DNA of 64,000 nucleotides from Branchiostoma lanceolatum. Taxonomy: Eukaryota; Chordata; Leptocardii; Amphioxiformes; Branchiostomatidae. Shown in pieces: positions 55,701-62,600 of the stretch. The notes under the pieces are model-generated. The model did not search any database, was not told the DNA's origin, and worked only from the letters and a program-made list of their open reading frames with translations. Within the stretch, counting starts at the first letter, position 1; each line of letters starts with the position of its first letter. Both the position numbers and the translations under genes were made by a program. The stretch is taken from positions 7,375,552 to 7,439,551 of the forward strand of contig NC_089740.1 in NCBI RefSeq assembly GCF_035083965.1. Direction: 5' to 3'.

Positions 55701-56733
55701 CCCCTTATAATGTCATTTATCCATTATGGAGCTGTTTTGAACACACCCACAAATTGTCACGTTGGCCTGTACGTGACGAACTAGATATCAGCAATGGGGT
55801 ACTATGATATCATTTGAAGTTTCAAGTATTTTGTTTTGTCAGCTTAAAAAAAAGAGACAGCAACATTTTTTTATATCATGGAAGCTAATGACCTCTTTGG
55901 AGAGTATGACACTCCTCATCATGTCATCCATCCATCATGGAGCTGTTTTGAACACACCCAATTGTCACGTTGCAACAGTACGTGACGAACTATATATCAG
56001 CAATGGGGTACTATGAAGGCTTCGGTGTATGTTACATTACTTGTTGTATGGATTGTTTTAACATCATTCTTGTTTTGCTGGAGTCTGGTAGTTGGGGAAT
56101 ATCTTACTGCAATTTACAAAGTATACAAGTCTACGGCGAACGACGCTAGAAGAAAGAAAACAAAGACGCCTTTCCATTTCTGATGTAGGGTGATATGCAA
56201 ATGTACAAGTACATAATTATTAAGAAGTAAAAATACATGGCATGATGCGTTAAATGGAAATTTTAAACCATACATCTGTATCGATCAGCAAGATCCTTAC
56301 TTTAATCTAGAAAAGGTCGGAACAACTTCAGTTTTTGCTATATAGAACTGCAGCTCCAGAATAATCATTTCTTAGAGTTGTTATATACATGTATACACAA
56401 TTCTTCATCATAAAAACTGTAGAAATCGTAACATTTTATAGTTTGAAACAGCACCTAAAAATTCGGATGACTAAAGTAAAGGTTAAAGAGTTTTGTTTTT
56501 AGTAGTTGCTTGATTTAACTAAATGTAGATGCTCGTTCCTGCGTGCGATGATGGCATGTTACGCCGAATAGTGGTTACTTTGTGTTAATAATACACATTA
56601 TATTGATGAAGATGATTCTTTTTATGCCAAATGATATTAGATCATTACGTTAGAGCTTACCTTTCACACGCAATGCACAGGTAAGAATGATACAACAGGT
56701 GAGGTTGAAGACAAAACCACGACGCGAAGTCAT
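27174..56733 (-). CDS. Polycystin-1-like receptor/channel with five FAMeT-Sushi-EGF modules
   Basis: A 44-exon model on the minus strand, 8817 bp, 2938 aa; every junction is GT-AG and in phase. Order with rough residues: signal peptide 1-24; five [Methyltransf_FA - Sushi - EGF] modules 25-1269; two further EGFs to 1351; Thr/Ser-rich mucin-like stretch to 1465; GAIN-like region to about 1860; GPS 1861-1895; TM1 about 1932-1955; PLAT 1961-2095; TM2-TM11 with a TOP-type luminal domain and pore about 2127-2860; C-terminal helix. GPS + PLAT + 11 TM defines the polycystin-1 family, and the S5-pore-S6 block is of PKD-channel type. Family role: large membrane receptor/channel subunit, often ciliary and often paired with a polycystin-2. 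No REJ, PKD-repeat or lectin domain is seen; the FAMeT modules replace them. A second possible first exon at 48918-48963 would give about 2428 aa. One merged gene is the simplest reading; two genes is the alternative. Confidence 0.85.
27701..27880. repeat. (CCAA)n then (CTAA)n microsatellite
   Basis: About 80 bp of CCAA repeat followed by about 100 bp of AACTA and ACAA variants, in the last intron of the polycystin-like gene. The Gly-Trp-Leu-Val frame across it is a repeat artefact. Confidence 0.95.
29035..31183 (-). CDS. Polycystin-like gene: TOP domain to S4 exons
   Basis: Exons 31009-31183, 30405-30549, 29634-30127, 29035-29195. They encode the extracellular TOP (polycystin) domain between the sixth and seventh membrane segments ([55 protein letters not shown]-like [12 protein letters not shown]), then S2 ([20 protein letters not shown]), S3 ([20 protein letters not shown]) and S4 ([18 protein letters not shown]). 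The TOP domain carries several N-glycosylation sequons. Exon phases 1, 2, 1 and 0 join without a break. Confidence 0.85.
29455..29597. repeat. Short imperfect inverted repeat (MITE-like) in an intron
   Basis: GGGTAAGGTAAAGTTTGCAG at about 29473-29492 pairs with CTGCAAACTTTACCTATACC at 29562-29581, with weaker pairing outside. No second copy was found in the window, so a transposon origin is only a guess. Confidence 0.4.
30735..30958 (+). repeat. Dispersed repeat, copy 2
   Basis: Matches 8890-9110: ATGGTATACATAGGAAAATA, TATCAAAGAATGTCTAGAGG, CATACTTTGTACCTTGTAGA and GCAATAAAGTTATCGGTATC. It is intronic in the polycystin-like gene and antisense to it. Confidence 0.65.
31505..32294 (+). mobile_element. 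Harbinger-like DNA transposon derivative with long TIRs and TAA target duplication
   Basis: The 790 bp element begins GACCCCGTTCACACTCATTT and ends with its exact reverse complement. The inverted repeats run for about 70 bp and are built around ATCGCGATTG palindromes. Both sides are flanked by TAA (31502-31504 and 32295-32297), the 3-bp target duplication typical of PIF/Harbinger. Inside, from the ATG at 31893, a frame reads [20 protein letters not shown] then [17 protein letters not shown] and a stop at 32049. This is the start of the Myb/SANT-like DNA-binding protein of Harbinger elements. A likely continuation ([10 protein letters not shown]) follows out of register at about 32100. No transposase is present, so it is non-autonomous. 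Confidence 0.85.
32471..32515. repeat. Perfect 16-bp-stem hairpin in an intron
   Basis: ATCGTAATGGCATCTT, a 4-base loop TGAG, then AAGATGCCATTACGAT. Pairing extends three more base pairs outward through one G-T wobble. The total is too short for a typical microRNA precursor. Confidence 0.6.
32631..34797 (-). CDS. Polycystin-like gene: TM2 to sixth membrane segment
   Basis: Exons 34705-34797, 33780-34302, 33177-33327, 32631-32848. Membrane segments seen: [71 protein letters not shown] and [15 protein letters not shown], then [20 protein letters not shown]. The segment [19 protein letters not shown] just after PLAT and the motif AMWYG are typical of polycystin-1-family proteins. The loop with [18 protein letters not shown] is cytoplasmic and basic. 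Confidence 0.85.
33493..33651. mobile_element. 159-bp MITE with ~60-bp inverted ends
   Basis: The left end reads CCGGGCTGAGGTTTTCACTT, then GTGGGCGTTGCCTCTAACCA and AGCTGTCATCCAATCAGAGA. The reverse complement of the right end gives CCGGGCTGAGGATTACACTT, TTAGGCGTGGCCTCTAACGA and AGCTGTCAGCCAATCAAAGA. The arms make up most of the element. It lies in an intron of the polycystin-like gene. Only one copy is in this window. Confidence 0.7.
35388..36114 (-). CDS. Polycystin-like gene: PLAT domain exons
   Basis: Exons 35863-36114 (or 36108, by alternative in-phase acceptors) and 35388-35548. [37 protein letters not shown], then [18 protein letters not shown] and [12 protein letters not shown] show the PLAT/LH2 beta-sandwich with its hallmark VWHD motif. 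In polycystins this domain sits just inside the membrane after TM1 and binds lipid or protein partners. The order of TM1 before and TM2 after confirms the polycystin-1 topology. Confidence 0.88.
36476..39174 (-). CDS. Polycystin-like gene: GAIN-like region, GPS and TM1 exons
   Basis: Exons 38978-39174, 38371-38595, 37419-37968, 37038-37216, 36476-36721. The 550-bp exon and its neighbours fit the GAIN region: helical [17 protein letters not shown], then beta-rich segments with several N-glycosylation sites. The GPS has its cysteine/tryptophan frame, [16 protein letters not shown] then CSC. Where the cleavage triplet HLT/S belongs, this reads MAV after CSCD. TM1 follows ([20 protein letters not shown]). 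The splice from 37038 directly to 36721 keeps the GPS intact, so no exon is placed between them. Confidence 0.82.
39315..40016 (-). CDS. Polycystin-like gene: mucin-like Thr/Ser-rich linker exons
   Basis: Exons 39831-40016, 39517-39671, 39315-39402. The first two are dense in Thr, Ser and Pro (for example [20 protein letters not shown] and [15 protein letters not shown]), so a stiff, O-glycosylated stalk between the EGFs and the GAIN region is likely. The third is a short helix ([15 protein letters not shown]). Confidence 0.75.
40184..40864 (-). CDS. Polycystin-like gene: three EGF exons
   Basis: Exons 40742-40864, 40478-40600 and 40184-40306, each 123 bp and phase 1-1. The first ([17 protein letters not shown]) completes module 5. 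The next two start [12 protein letters not shown] and [12 protein letters not shown] and have the calcium-binding EGF signature and six cysteines. Equal length and phase show simple exon duplication. Confidence 0.9.
41250..42518 (-). CDS. Polycystin-like gene: module 5 (FAMeT + Sushi)
   Basis: Exons 42291-42518 and 41674-41862 encode a FAMeT-type domain ([56 protein letters not shown]). Exon 41250-41444 encodes the Sushi-like domain ([20 protein letters not shown]). Of the five modules this one is the most diverged, so it is probably the oldest. Its EGF is the exon at 40742-40864. Confidence 0.85.
42592..42812. mobile_element. MITE family 'TTGGTGTCC', copy 2
   Basis: The left end is GTCGCCATGTTGGTGTCC then TAATTTGCA. 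The reversed right end is GTCGCCATTCTGGTGTGC then GTATTTGCA. Same family as 7446-7645. It lies in an intron of the polycystin-like gene, about 65 bp from an EGF exon. Confidence 0.7.
42878..44519 (-). CDS. Polycystin-like gene: module 4 (FAMeT + Sushi + EGF)
   Basis: Exons 44274-44519 and 43707-43901 (FAMeT halves: [40 protein letters not shown]), 43356-43550 (Sushi: [20 protein letters not shown]), 42878-43000 ([19 protein letters not shown]). All are phase 1-1. The intron between the FAMeT halves holds a TTGATTTTAA element (43995-44255). Confidence 0.9.
43995..44255 (+). mobile_element. Dispersed element 'TTGATTTTAA', copy 2
   Basis: GATGTCTATTTGTTACAGGG, GCGTTGATTTTAAGGC, GGGTTAAAATGATTCTGGG, GCAGCCGCAGGGTGTCCCAC and CCGTGAACTA. 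It ends about 20 bp before a FAMeT exon. Confidence 0.65.
45027..46977 (-). CDS. Polycystin-like gene: module 3 (FAMeT + Sushi + EGF)
   Basis: Exons 46750-46977 and 46302-46493 (FAMe[53 protein letters not shown]), 45669-45863 (Sushi), 45027-45149 ([19 protein letters not shown]). The pattern [19 protein letters not shown] matches the Pfam Methyltransf_FA (FAMeT) signature as I know it. This is the first module of the short isoform that would start at 48963. Confidence 0.88.
46020..46250. mobile_element. SINE-like remnant in module 3 intron
   Basis: TTCTCGACAAGTGTGTTGGG then TTCTTTTACGTG, ACACGGGGCCGCCGACTTTA and GAGTCGACCCTAGGATC resemble the tail segments of the tRNA-type SINEs at 54800 and 58250 (TTATCGAAAA and CCACCACACTT regions). 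It is diverged, so the family assignment is tentative. Confidence 0.4.
47035..47245 (+). mobile_element. Dispersed element 'TTGATTTTAA', copy 3
   Basis: GCGTCTATTTGTTACCGGGT, GGTTGATTTTAAGTCC, GAGTTAAAGTCACCCCGGGG, GCCGCAGGGTGTCCCAAGGG and GAACTAAACGGCGG. It is intronic in the long polycystin transcript. The next 700 bp (47250-47940) show no gene or clear repeat, apart from a TA microsatellite near 47890. Confidence 0.65.
48045..48700 (-). mobile_element. LINE ORF2 C-terminus (RTE/CR1-like), broken, hosting a SINE
   Basis: On the minus strand: [20 protein letters not shown], then after a frameshift [13 protein letters not shown]. The SINE then interrupts it. It resumes as [35 protein letters not shown] and [10 protein letters not shown]. 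The HC.RHP, LWEP..GKR.RGRP and DR..WR motifs are a common C-terminal signature of LINE reverse transcriptases. It is a pseudogene fragment with at least one frameshift plus the SINE insertion. Confidence 0.78.
48282..48538 (-). mobile_element. 5S rRNA-derived SINE with target-site duplication
   Basis: On the minus strand the first 120 bases (48538 to 48419) follow 5S rRNA: GCTACGGCC start, CCTCGATCTCGGAAGTTAAG, GCTTGGATGGGAGACC (box C of the internal promoter) and GCTGTAGCC end. A tail follows with GGTCCCGTGCTCGAGGAGG, CCTCGAACACGTTAAA and so on, resembling the tail of the tRNA-type SINEs here. It is flanked by ATCAGGTGT (48273-48281) and ATCAGGGTGT (48539-48548), a near-perfect target duplication. 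The head diverges from true 5S in the arms. Confidence 0.85.
48918..48963 (-). CDS. Candidate alternative first exon (second signal peptide) of the polycystin-like gene
   Basis: ATG at 48963 on the minus strand gives [15 protein letters not shown], then a phase-1 donor (AAAAG|GTGGGT). It is paralogous to the first exon at 56661-56733 (the shared run is [16 protein letters not shown] there). Upstream, the position matching that exon's ATG is ATA here, so the start would shift to the internal Met, which still leaves a good signal peptide. Its phase fits the next exon (46977), giving a three-module protein of about 2428 aa. The long transcript would skip it. Confidence 0.55.
49929..51667 (-). 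CDS. Polycystin-like gene: module 2 (FAMeT + Sushi + EGF)
   Basis: Exons 51431-51667 and 50625-50816 (FAMe[41 protein letters not shown]), 50248-50442 (Sushi: [20 protein letters not shown]), 49929-50057 ([19 protein letters not shown]). Exons and introns are very close to module 1. For example, the intron after the Sushi acceptor shares GAGTTCGGATGCGCGTTATG. The EGF donor at 49928 could splice on to 46977 in phase. Confidence 0.88.
51020..51256. mobile_element. MITE 'CCGCGGCACGCTGGCG' with ~45-bp inverted ends
   Basis: The left end is CCCCCCTCTCACTTGATCCG then CGGCACGCTGGCGTACGTCG. The reversed right end is CCCCCCTCTCACTGGACCCG then CGGCACGCTGGCGGCGTCGC. It is intronic, between the FAMeT halves of module 2. 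Module 1's matching intron has no clear copy, so the insertion followed the module duplication. A half copy is at 61995-62135. Confidence 0.75.
52215..52298. mobile_element. One-ended remnant of MITE family 'GGCTTTCTGGCCGG'
   Basis: GGCGCCGGCCAGAACGGCAG then TAAAGGAGGCT matches the right end of 58738-58878 and 16747-16888. A C-rich run replaces the left half. Confidence 0.45.
52560..54073 (-). CDS. Polycystin-like gene: module 1 (FAMeT + Sushi + EGF)
   Basis: Exons 53840-54073 and 53261-53452 (FAMe[41 protein letters not shown]), 52873-53067 (Sushi: [20 protein letters not shown]), 52560-52688 ([19 protein letters not shown]). All exons are phase 1-1, so whole modules can be added or lost without a frameshift. 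The Sushi exon is nearly identical to those of modules 2 and 3, pointing to recent duplication or gene conversion. Confidence 0.88.
54800..55105 (+). mobile_element. tRNA-derived SINE, copy 1
   Basis: Near 54820-54870: GACGTAACGGTCGGGGTATT (weak A box), then GGGTTCGTATCCC (B box). The shared body follows: TTGACGTTGTGCCC, CACTTTACACGACTTTCCTC, GAGCACCTAGCTTTGGTTGG, GATAGGACATTAAATGGAGG, GAGCACGTTAAAGAACCC. It lies in a roughly 1.25 kb stretch (54195-55450) that splits the otherwise duplicated DNA upstream of module 1. Confidence 0.7.
55456..56020. repeat. Tandem copies of the module upstream region
   Basis: 55456-55800 matches 51800-52205 (TTTTGCTTTGATAA, CCAAACCGTGATGTATTTGAAG, CATGGAGCTGTTTTGA, GTACGTGACGAACTAGATAT). 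A second, partial copy at 55801-56020 repeats GAGCTGTTTTGAACACACCC and CGTGACGAACTATATATCAG. So this intron DNA was duplicated with the modules and once more locally. Confidence 0.7.
56661..56733 (-). CDS. First coding exon of the polycystin-like gene (signal peptide)
   Basis: [20 protein letters not shown] then LRVK, a classical signal peptide, ending at a phase-1 donor (GTGAAAG|GTAAGC). It joins the module 1 exon at 54073 to give KASCSTPKH. The start is the first in-frame ATG. The upstream 900 bp show no clear promoter. Confidence 0.75.
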
Positions 56734-57989
56734 TCTGACGGGCGGGTCCTTCAATAGCCGGCGGTGACAGACGCACGGGGTCCCGTAAGAAATATGCTCC
56801 TGGTCCGGTAAACTTGTGTTTTACTGAATATCTACCTTTTTAGATGCGAAGTTGTGAGTTGAATCAACAGAGAACAATTCTCTCGAAGGTTTTGGATAAA
56901 GATCAGCCAAGACAACGATATTCGCGCATCTTCACATGGCATTCAAAAATAACGGTCTAAACGAATTCTGTGCCGTTATGATATGAATGAGTCGGACGAG
57001 ACCAATGACAACAGAAGGGGCCCGAGAAAAAAGGTATTTTTATAAAACGTATTTCTGTAAACGCTTTACCACTATTTACCAGTCATTATTCTTATACCTA
57101 AAAATATAGTTCTTTTTTGTGCTTAATGGGAACGAATTTGGTCGATGTTGCATTTTTATCATTCCAGAATTGTTGAAACTTTATGGTATAGATTAAATGC
57201 ATGATATTTCGTGACTCAATGTCCTTGGTTGGAGAATGATGATCATAATGATTCTTTACGATGGAGCCATGAGAGGCAATATAGAAGGCGTCTCGTCAGG
57301 TGGAAATAAGAGATCGAAGGACATATCGGCACGTACAAAATAACCAAAAAAATGTAGAAAACGTCTTCTCCATTTAAAGAAAGAAATAAGACAAAACTGC
57401 GATTCGATCAATGTCATACAAACTATACTATGTGTTCTTCCATCTATGAGACAAGGAAAGGAAGATACAGACTTTCCCGATATGATAGCTAAGAATCAAC
57501 ATGGTTTGACTGCTATTACAGAATTTGCTGATTGATCATCAAATATTAATACGCACTGCTTTGATGGTGTTAGTCATACTATTTGGATGAACTTTATTTG
57601 ACCCTCATAAGTACGCGCGTACACGTTAACTGTATACTGCAGAAAAAGGTAAACAAAATTGTTATAAGAGGGCATGGTATAAAACACGTTGAATTGTAAA
57701 TGGAGTCAGTCATCACATACCTGTATATCGTTGGAAAAAAAACACCACAACAACAATAGAATTACATCTTCTATTCATTTGTATACGTTTTATGCAGAAA
57801 TTTGGTGCACGAATAAGACGTGGTATTTTCATACTATAACAAGATTGAGGTAGGGTGGGTTGGAATGTACGTTTTCCGTCTGGAACAAGCAGATACAGGG
57901 CGGAGAAATAAATTAGGCTAAACTTTAAAGTACAGGAGTGACGGCCTCCGGCGGGAGTTCGTTCAATCAATCATTCGCAGGCATCAGTG

Positions 57990-58562
57990 TCTGATGCATG
58001 GCGGCTACAGACGTGCATAGGGCTCGCCAGGCTGGTCTGCTCTCGGCATAGACCCTCCAGTCAGTTCTGGTGATCTCCAGCCCCTGGAGTTCGTTGGCCT
58101 TCTTGAATTCGCATGAACTTTGCCCTCAGTAACACATCAGGTTTGCACTGAACTGTACAAGCTGCATATCTGGACAGATATATATGATCCACTCACACCG
58201 GGAAGGACCCCTATGCAGCGCCACGTGCCTGCGAAGCTGGTGTGTTACGCCGAAGGGCGGTTATAACAGCTATGTAGATATAGATACTCTTTTCGATAAG
58301 TGTGGTGGGTTCTTTTTGAGTGCTCGATCGCGAGGTGTGGCTCTCCTCGAACACGGGACCTCAATTTAACGTCCTATCCGAGGGATATCCCTAGCCGAAG
58401 CTAGGTACTCATCTTCAACTGAGTGAAGAGAGGAAAGTCGTGTAAAGTGCCTTTCTTAGGGGCACAACGTCAACGGGACAAATCAGGGGACCCCGGATTC
58501 GAACCCAAGACCTCAGGGCACTTAGCCAAACACCCTGTCACTGCGCCACCGCGACCCCACTT
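57990..58562 (-). mobile_element. tRNA-derived SINE, copy 2 (inverted, fuller)
   Basis: On the minus strand, starting at about 58562: GGGGTCGCGGTGGCGCAGTG (A-box region) and GGGTTCGAATCCGGGGTC (B box). The body shared with 54800-55105 follows (TTGACGTTGTGCCC, TACACGACTTTCCTC, GAGTACCTAGCTTCGGCTAG, ATAGGACGTTAAATTGAGGT, CCACCACACTTATCGAAAAG). A further tail to about 57990 may belong to it. The tRNA-like head does not fold as a clean tRNA, so no tRNA gene is called. Confidence 0.75.
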
Positions 58563-58737
58563 AAAAGATAATAGTAAAAATTGCTATAATCTTCGCAGAA
58601 CGCAAGCACTTCTTCCTAGAACTGCTATTGTTTGCGGTTGAATCACAATACGTCGATTATTCTTGACTCAGTCGGTTCTTTCATAGCCTTGTTGATGAAA
58701 ATGGCACGGTAAGAAAAAGTACAATGTGACGTAATGT

Positions 58738-58878
58738 TAGCCTCCTTTACAGGCTTTCTGGCCGGGCGCCCTGGCGTTTATTATTAATTTTTTTTTTTTT
58801 TTGGGGGGGGGGCTAATTCGTGATTTTCAGCATATCGCCCCCATAAACACTCAGGCCAGAAAGTCTGAGAGTAGGCTA
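58738..58878. mobile_element. MITE family 'GGCTTTCTGGCCGG', copy 3
   Basis: TAGCCTCCTTTACAGGCTTT then CTGGCC at the left. The reversed right end is TAGCCTACTCTCAGACTTTC then TGGCC. About 141 bp with T and G homopolymers in the middle and no coding capacity. Confidence 0.7.
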
Positions 58879-59687
58879 ACGTATTGTAGCTGGGTTTTGA
58901 CATGTCATAAGGGTGGGACGATAAATCAGGGTACGACCATTGTTTGAATGTAGGTACAGTACCCAATTTTCGGCTGGCATGTGGCTGTAGCCGGTTTTTC
59001 CACTCATGCATACGCCACATAGTATGGCAAACCCACAGCCTGACACGCGACGACATCCCCCATTGTCTCGGTATGTTGTTTTTATCATATCAGTTTATCG
59101 TATTCAGCGGAATTGGCAACATTCAGACGTACTTGTTTCAGTAGTCGAAGAATCGTGCTGTATTTACGACAATTATTCTAGTACGTACTAACACTAATAG
59201 ATCACTTAATCTTGACACGTTTTGCGTAACAAGGACGGCAAGTTGTCCTATAATGTAGCTAAGCGTAATGCTAAAATGACACTTATGTAAAACGTTTGGA
59301 ATACCCACAGTAGTAGACTATGATAACTGTGCTTATATTGCTATGCTACGTTGGACCAATGGTAAAAGCCCTTTCTTTGTAGGACTAACAAAAATTCGTA
59401 TATAGTCGAAATCTTTCTGTTGACCCTTTTGTGTATTTTTGGAACAGAGCCAGATGTATGACATGTATAAGCTATTATGTGTAATCTTTGTTAAGTTACA
59501 CCTCACGAAACTCTTTATGAAATAAATGGGTAATAAAATTTGATCTTTACAGATATCTTAGTGCAGAGGTACGGAGATCAACAGAATCCTTGTCACATAA
59601 AAAGGACAACAAGCTTAGAATTACGTCTTGAGTTGACCCAAATTGTTCTGAATTCTTTTCATATTTTGCTCTGAATTATTACAAAAC

Positions 59688-62600
59688 ATGGCGTCCATTC
59701 TTATCATTTTCCTGATTCTGCTGCATAACTACGGTGAGTACAATGGGTGTTATTGAGTTATTATATGATAGTTATTACTGCTACTGTTTCTCCTTCTGTT
59801 AAAAGGTCAGTGATTATCGTGACCTTGCCAAAGGGTTAGGCCTGGTTAATCGCCCCCTGGGGGGGGGGGGGGCTACTCCAGCACCGGACAACGGGAGATT
59901 GTCTAACGTTACTGTATAAAACAGGCTGCAAAATGTTGAGTTGTACGGTCTAAGGGTCAGTGACCTATACGAAAGTCCAAACCTCGTTGAAATGTTTTTT
60001 TTTCTAGTTCCCCCTTCCAATATTATCATTGCAAATGGAAAATTCCTTTGCAAGTATAAGTTGTAAGATGACAACAAAGCATTGAACAAATTTAGGACAA
60101 GGACATTATGTATGATGTCCTTGGTTACTGTAACAACTAAAGTAATGTTTTCAATACACACTGTGTTCAGTTTCTACACCGATAGTTCCCTTTATAGTAA
60201 TAATTTGCAAATGAAACATTTGTTAGTATGTCCTGTTGTAAAATGACAACATAGCTCAGGACAAATTTTGGGACAAGGACATAATACATACTGTCCTTGG
60301 TTTTAGGGTATCAACTAGAGTAATGTTGTCAATATAATTACGTTCAATCTCTGTAATTATAGTTCCCTTTATAATAATAATTTGAAAATGAAATATTTGT
60401 AAGTATACCCTGTTGTAAAATGACAACAAAGCCTAGTACAAAGTTAGGACAAGGACATGATATATACTGTCCTTGGTTTTAGGGTATCAACTAAGAGTAA
60501 TGTTGTCAATATAATAATCACGTTCAGTTTCTGCACTGACAGTTCCCTTTATGTTTATAATTTGCAAATGAAAACATTTGCAAGTAAATTCTGTTGTAAA
60601 ATGACAACACAGCCTAGGACAAAGTTAGGGCAAGGACATAATGTCTATTGTCCTTAGTTATGGTAACTACAGTGACAGTAATGTTGCCAACACATTTACG
60701 TTCACCTGCTGCACTGACAGTTTCTTCATAATCATAATTTGTTGCAAAAACATTTCTAAGTATGTCCTGTTGTAAAATGACAACATAGCCTTGGACAAAG
60801 TTAGTTCAAGGACATAATACAAATGTTATAGATTAGGGCATAAACCGGACTAAAGTTGTCAATACAATTATTTACAGTTTCTGCAGTGCAAGAACGCGAC
60901 CTTGTTGCTTCGTTGATGTCCGGTTATAACAAGGACGCCCGGCCTGTACGGAATCCTTCAACACATGTTACTGTGACTTTGGATGTAGCCCTGGCACAGA
61001 TAATTGACGTGGTGGGTTGATCCAATCATCAAAACAGAGTTAAAAGATATTACGTGACGTCACAACCGCGATGCTGATTGGGTGAACCATTAAAAGTCAG
61101 ACCAATAGATTTGCTTTTGTATGACGTCATGATTATGTGAATGTAATTACGTATACAACTTCCAATTTGCCAGGCAAACTCCTGGTTCAACCATCCAATA
61201 TGGTGGACAATGCTTACATCAAGGTCACGTGAAAGTTAACAACCTATAATGCAACGGTCACAATTGCAATAAAGGACCCCACTGGGTAGTTAACGGGATA
61301 TTTTATGGCAGTTTCGGGTGTGACCCCTATGCGGCCCCTGTGGCTACCCGGTTATTTTGGGGCACGGCCGAGCCCCAAGTTGATTTTAACTCGGAATTAA
61401 AATGTGATCTTAGTATAATCCGTTGTAGCCCAATAGTAAGCGAGAAACAATGTACTAAAACTATGTAGTAAATTTAATCTAATCGCTTTGTCATGTTTTT
61501 TCTCCCATTTGGCAGAATGTTAAAGAGCAGTTTATGACCACTAACCTGTGGCTTCGACAAGTAAGTGACACGTTTTTTTTTGTGGTTTAACGTATAGTCA
61601 AGAATTATGAAAGGAGGGCAAAGACATATATAAGTATATCAAATATAGGACGAAGGCCTGCCAGCACGCACTGCATTGTTATTGAAATCATCTATTTCTA
61701 GAAAATAGAGAAAGAACGTCACTCTATTTATATGTCTCAGGCCTGCAATAGACGTAAATGTACGCTCTTGCTATTAAGAAGATGTACCCGCCCTTCAATT
61801 CGTTCCAATGTTTTAGTACTGTTTCTTATTCTAGCGCTGGAGGGATGAATTTCTGACATGGAATTCCTCGGAACATGGAAATATCCAAACTGTCATCATT
61901 AAGAGCGACCTCATATGGCGTCCTGATATTGTTCTGTACAACAGGTAAAAAAAATCTAAACCAATCATCGAAAACATCTAAATAGTTATTTAAGCCCCCC
62001 TCTCACTGGACCCGCGGCACGCTGGCGGCGTCGCTGCGTCCTCAAGTGGATTTGTACTTTATAATGCGAATATCATTCAAAACGTACAAGTATGACCAAA
62101 AAGACAACAAAACACACAAAGCTAAAAAAGATAAGTTTTTTTATACATCATATCTCGAATGTTTATATCATAGAATATAGAATGCACAATAGGTATTTTG
62201 TGAATGCTGATATATTTTGGCGACGCCTCTGGCGCGGTGTCTGCTTTATGGTATGGGCAACAGTAGTAGGCTTGAAAATATTCTATAAATTTGATCTGTG
62301 CCAAAGTCCAGCTGTGTTTCCTACTGACTCATTTATTTTGGCTACACCTCACGGGGCGATCCAGATAAGAACCTCGCAATTATATGTAATGCAATACAGC
62401 AAGACACTGATGCAGCGTTCAAAATATACCTTGACAGGATTCACGAAGAGGGCTGGTCAGATACTCCCGACACCAATGTCCGTGTCAGCAGTACCGGTGA
62501 CGTCATCTGGGGGTACCCGGCCACCATCCTGAGTTCCTGCGTCATGGACATCTCAAACTTCCCTTACGATGTCCAAAGATGCCCCATGAAGTTCGGCTCC

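Larger units (their letters stand above)
56734..59687. other. Divergent intergenic region between the polycystin-like gene and gene D
   Basis: About 2.95 kb. It holds a tRNA-type SINE (57990-58562) and a MITE (58738-58878). The rest (56760-57990 and 58880-59680) shows no gene, structured RNA or repeat that I recognise. Confidence 0.6.

Noticed and set aside
58490..58562. A tRNA gene on the minus strand (A box and B box present)
   Set aside because: No clean cloverleaf or anticodon stem, and it continues into a SINE body that recurs at 54800.
60020..60886. A CRISPR-like array, suggested by regular spacing
   Set aside because: The whole 176-bp unit is repeated without unique spacers, in a eukaryotic intron.
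62092..62532. A 146-aa plus-strand gene in gene D
   Set aside because: It starts in a MITE half copy and runs into exon 5 of gene D in another frame.
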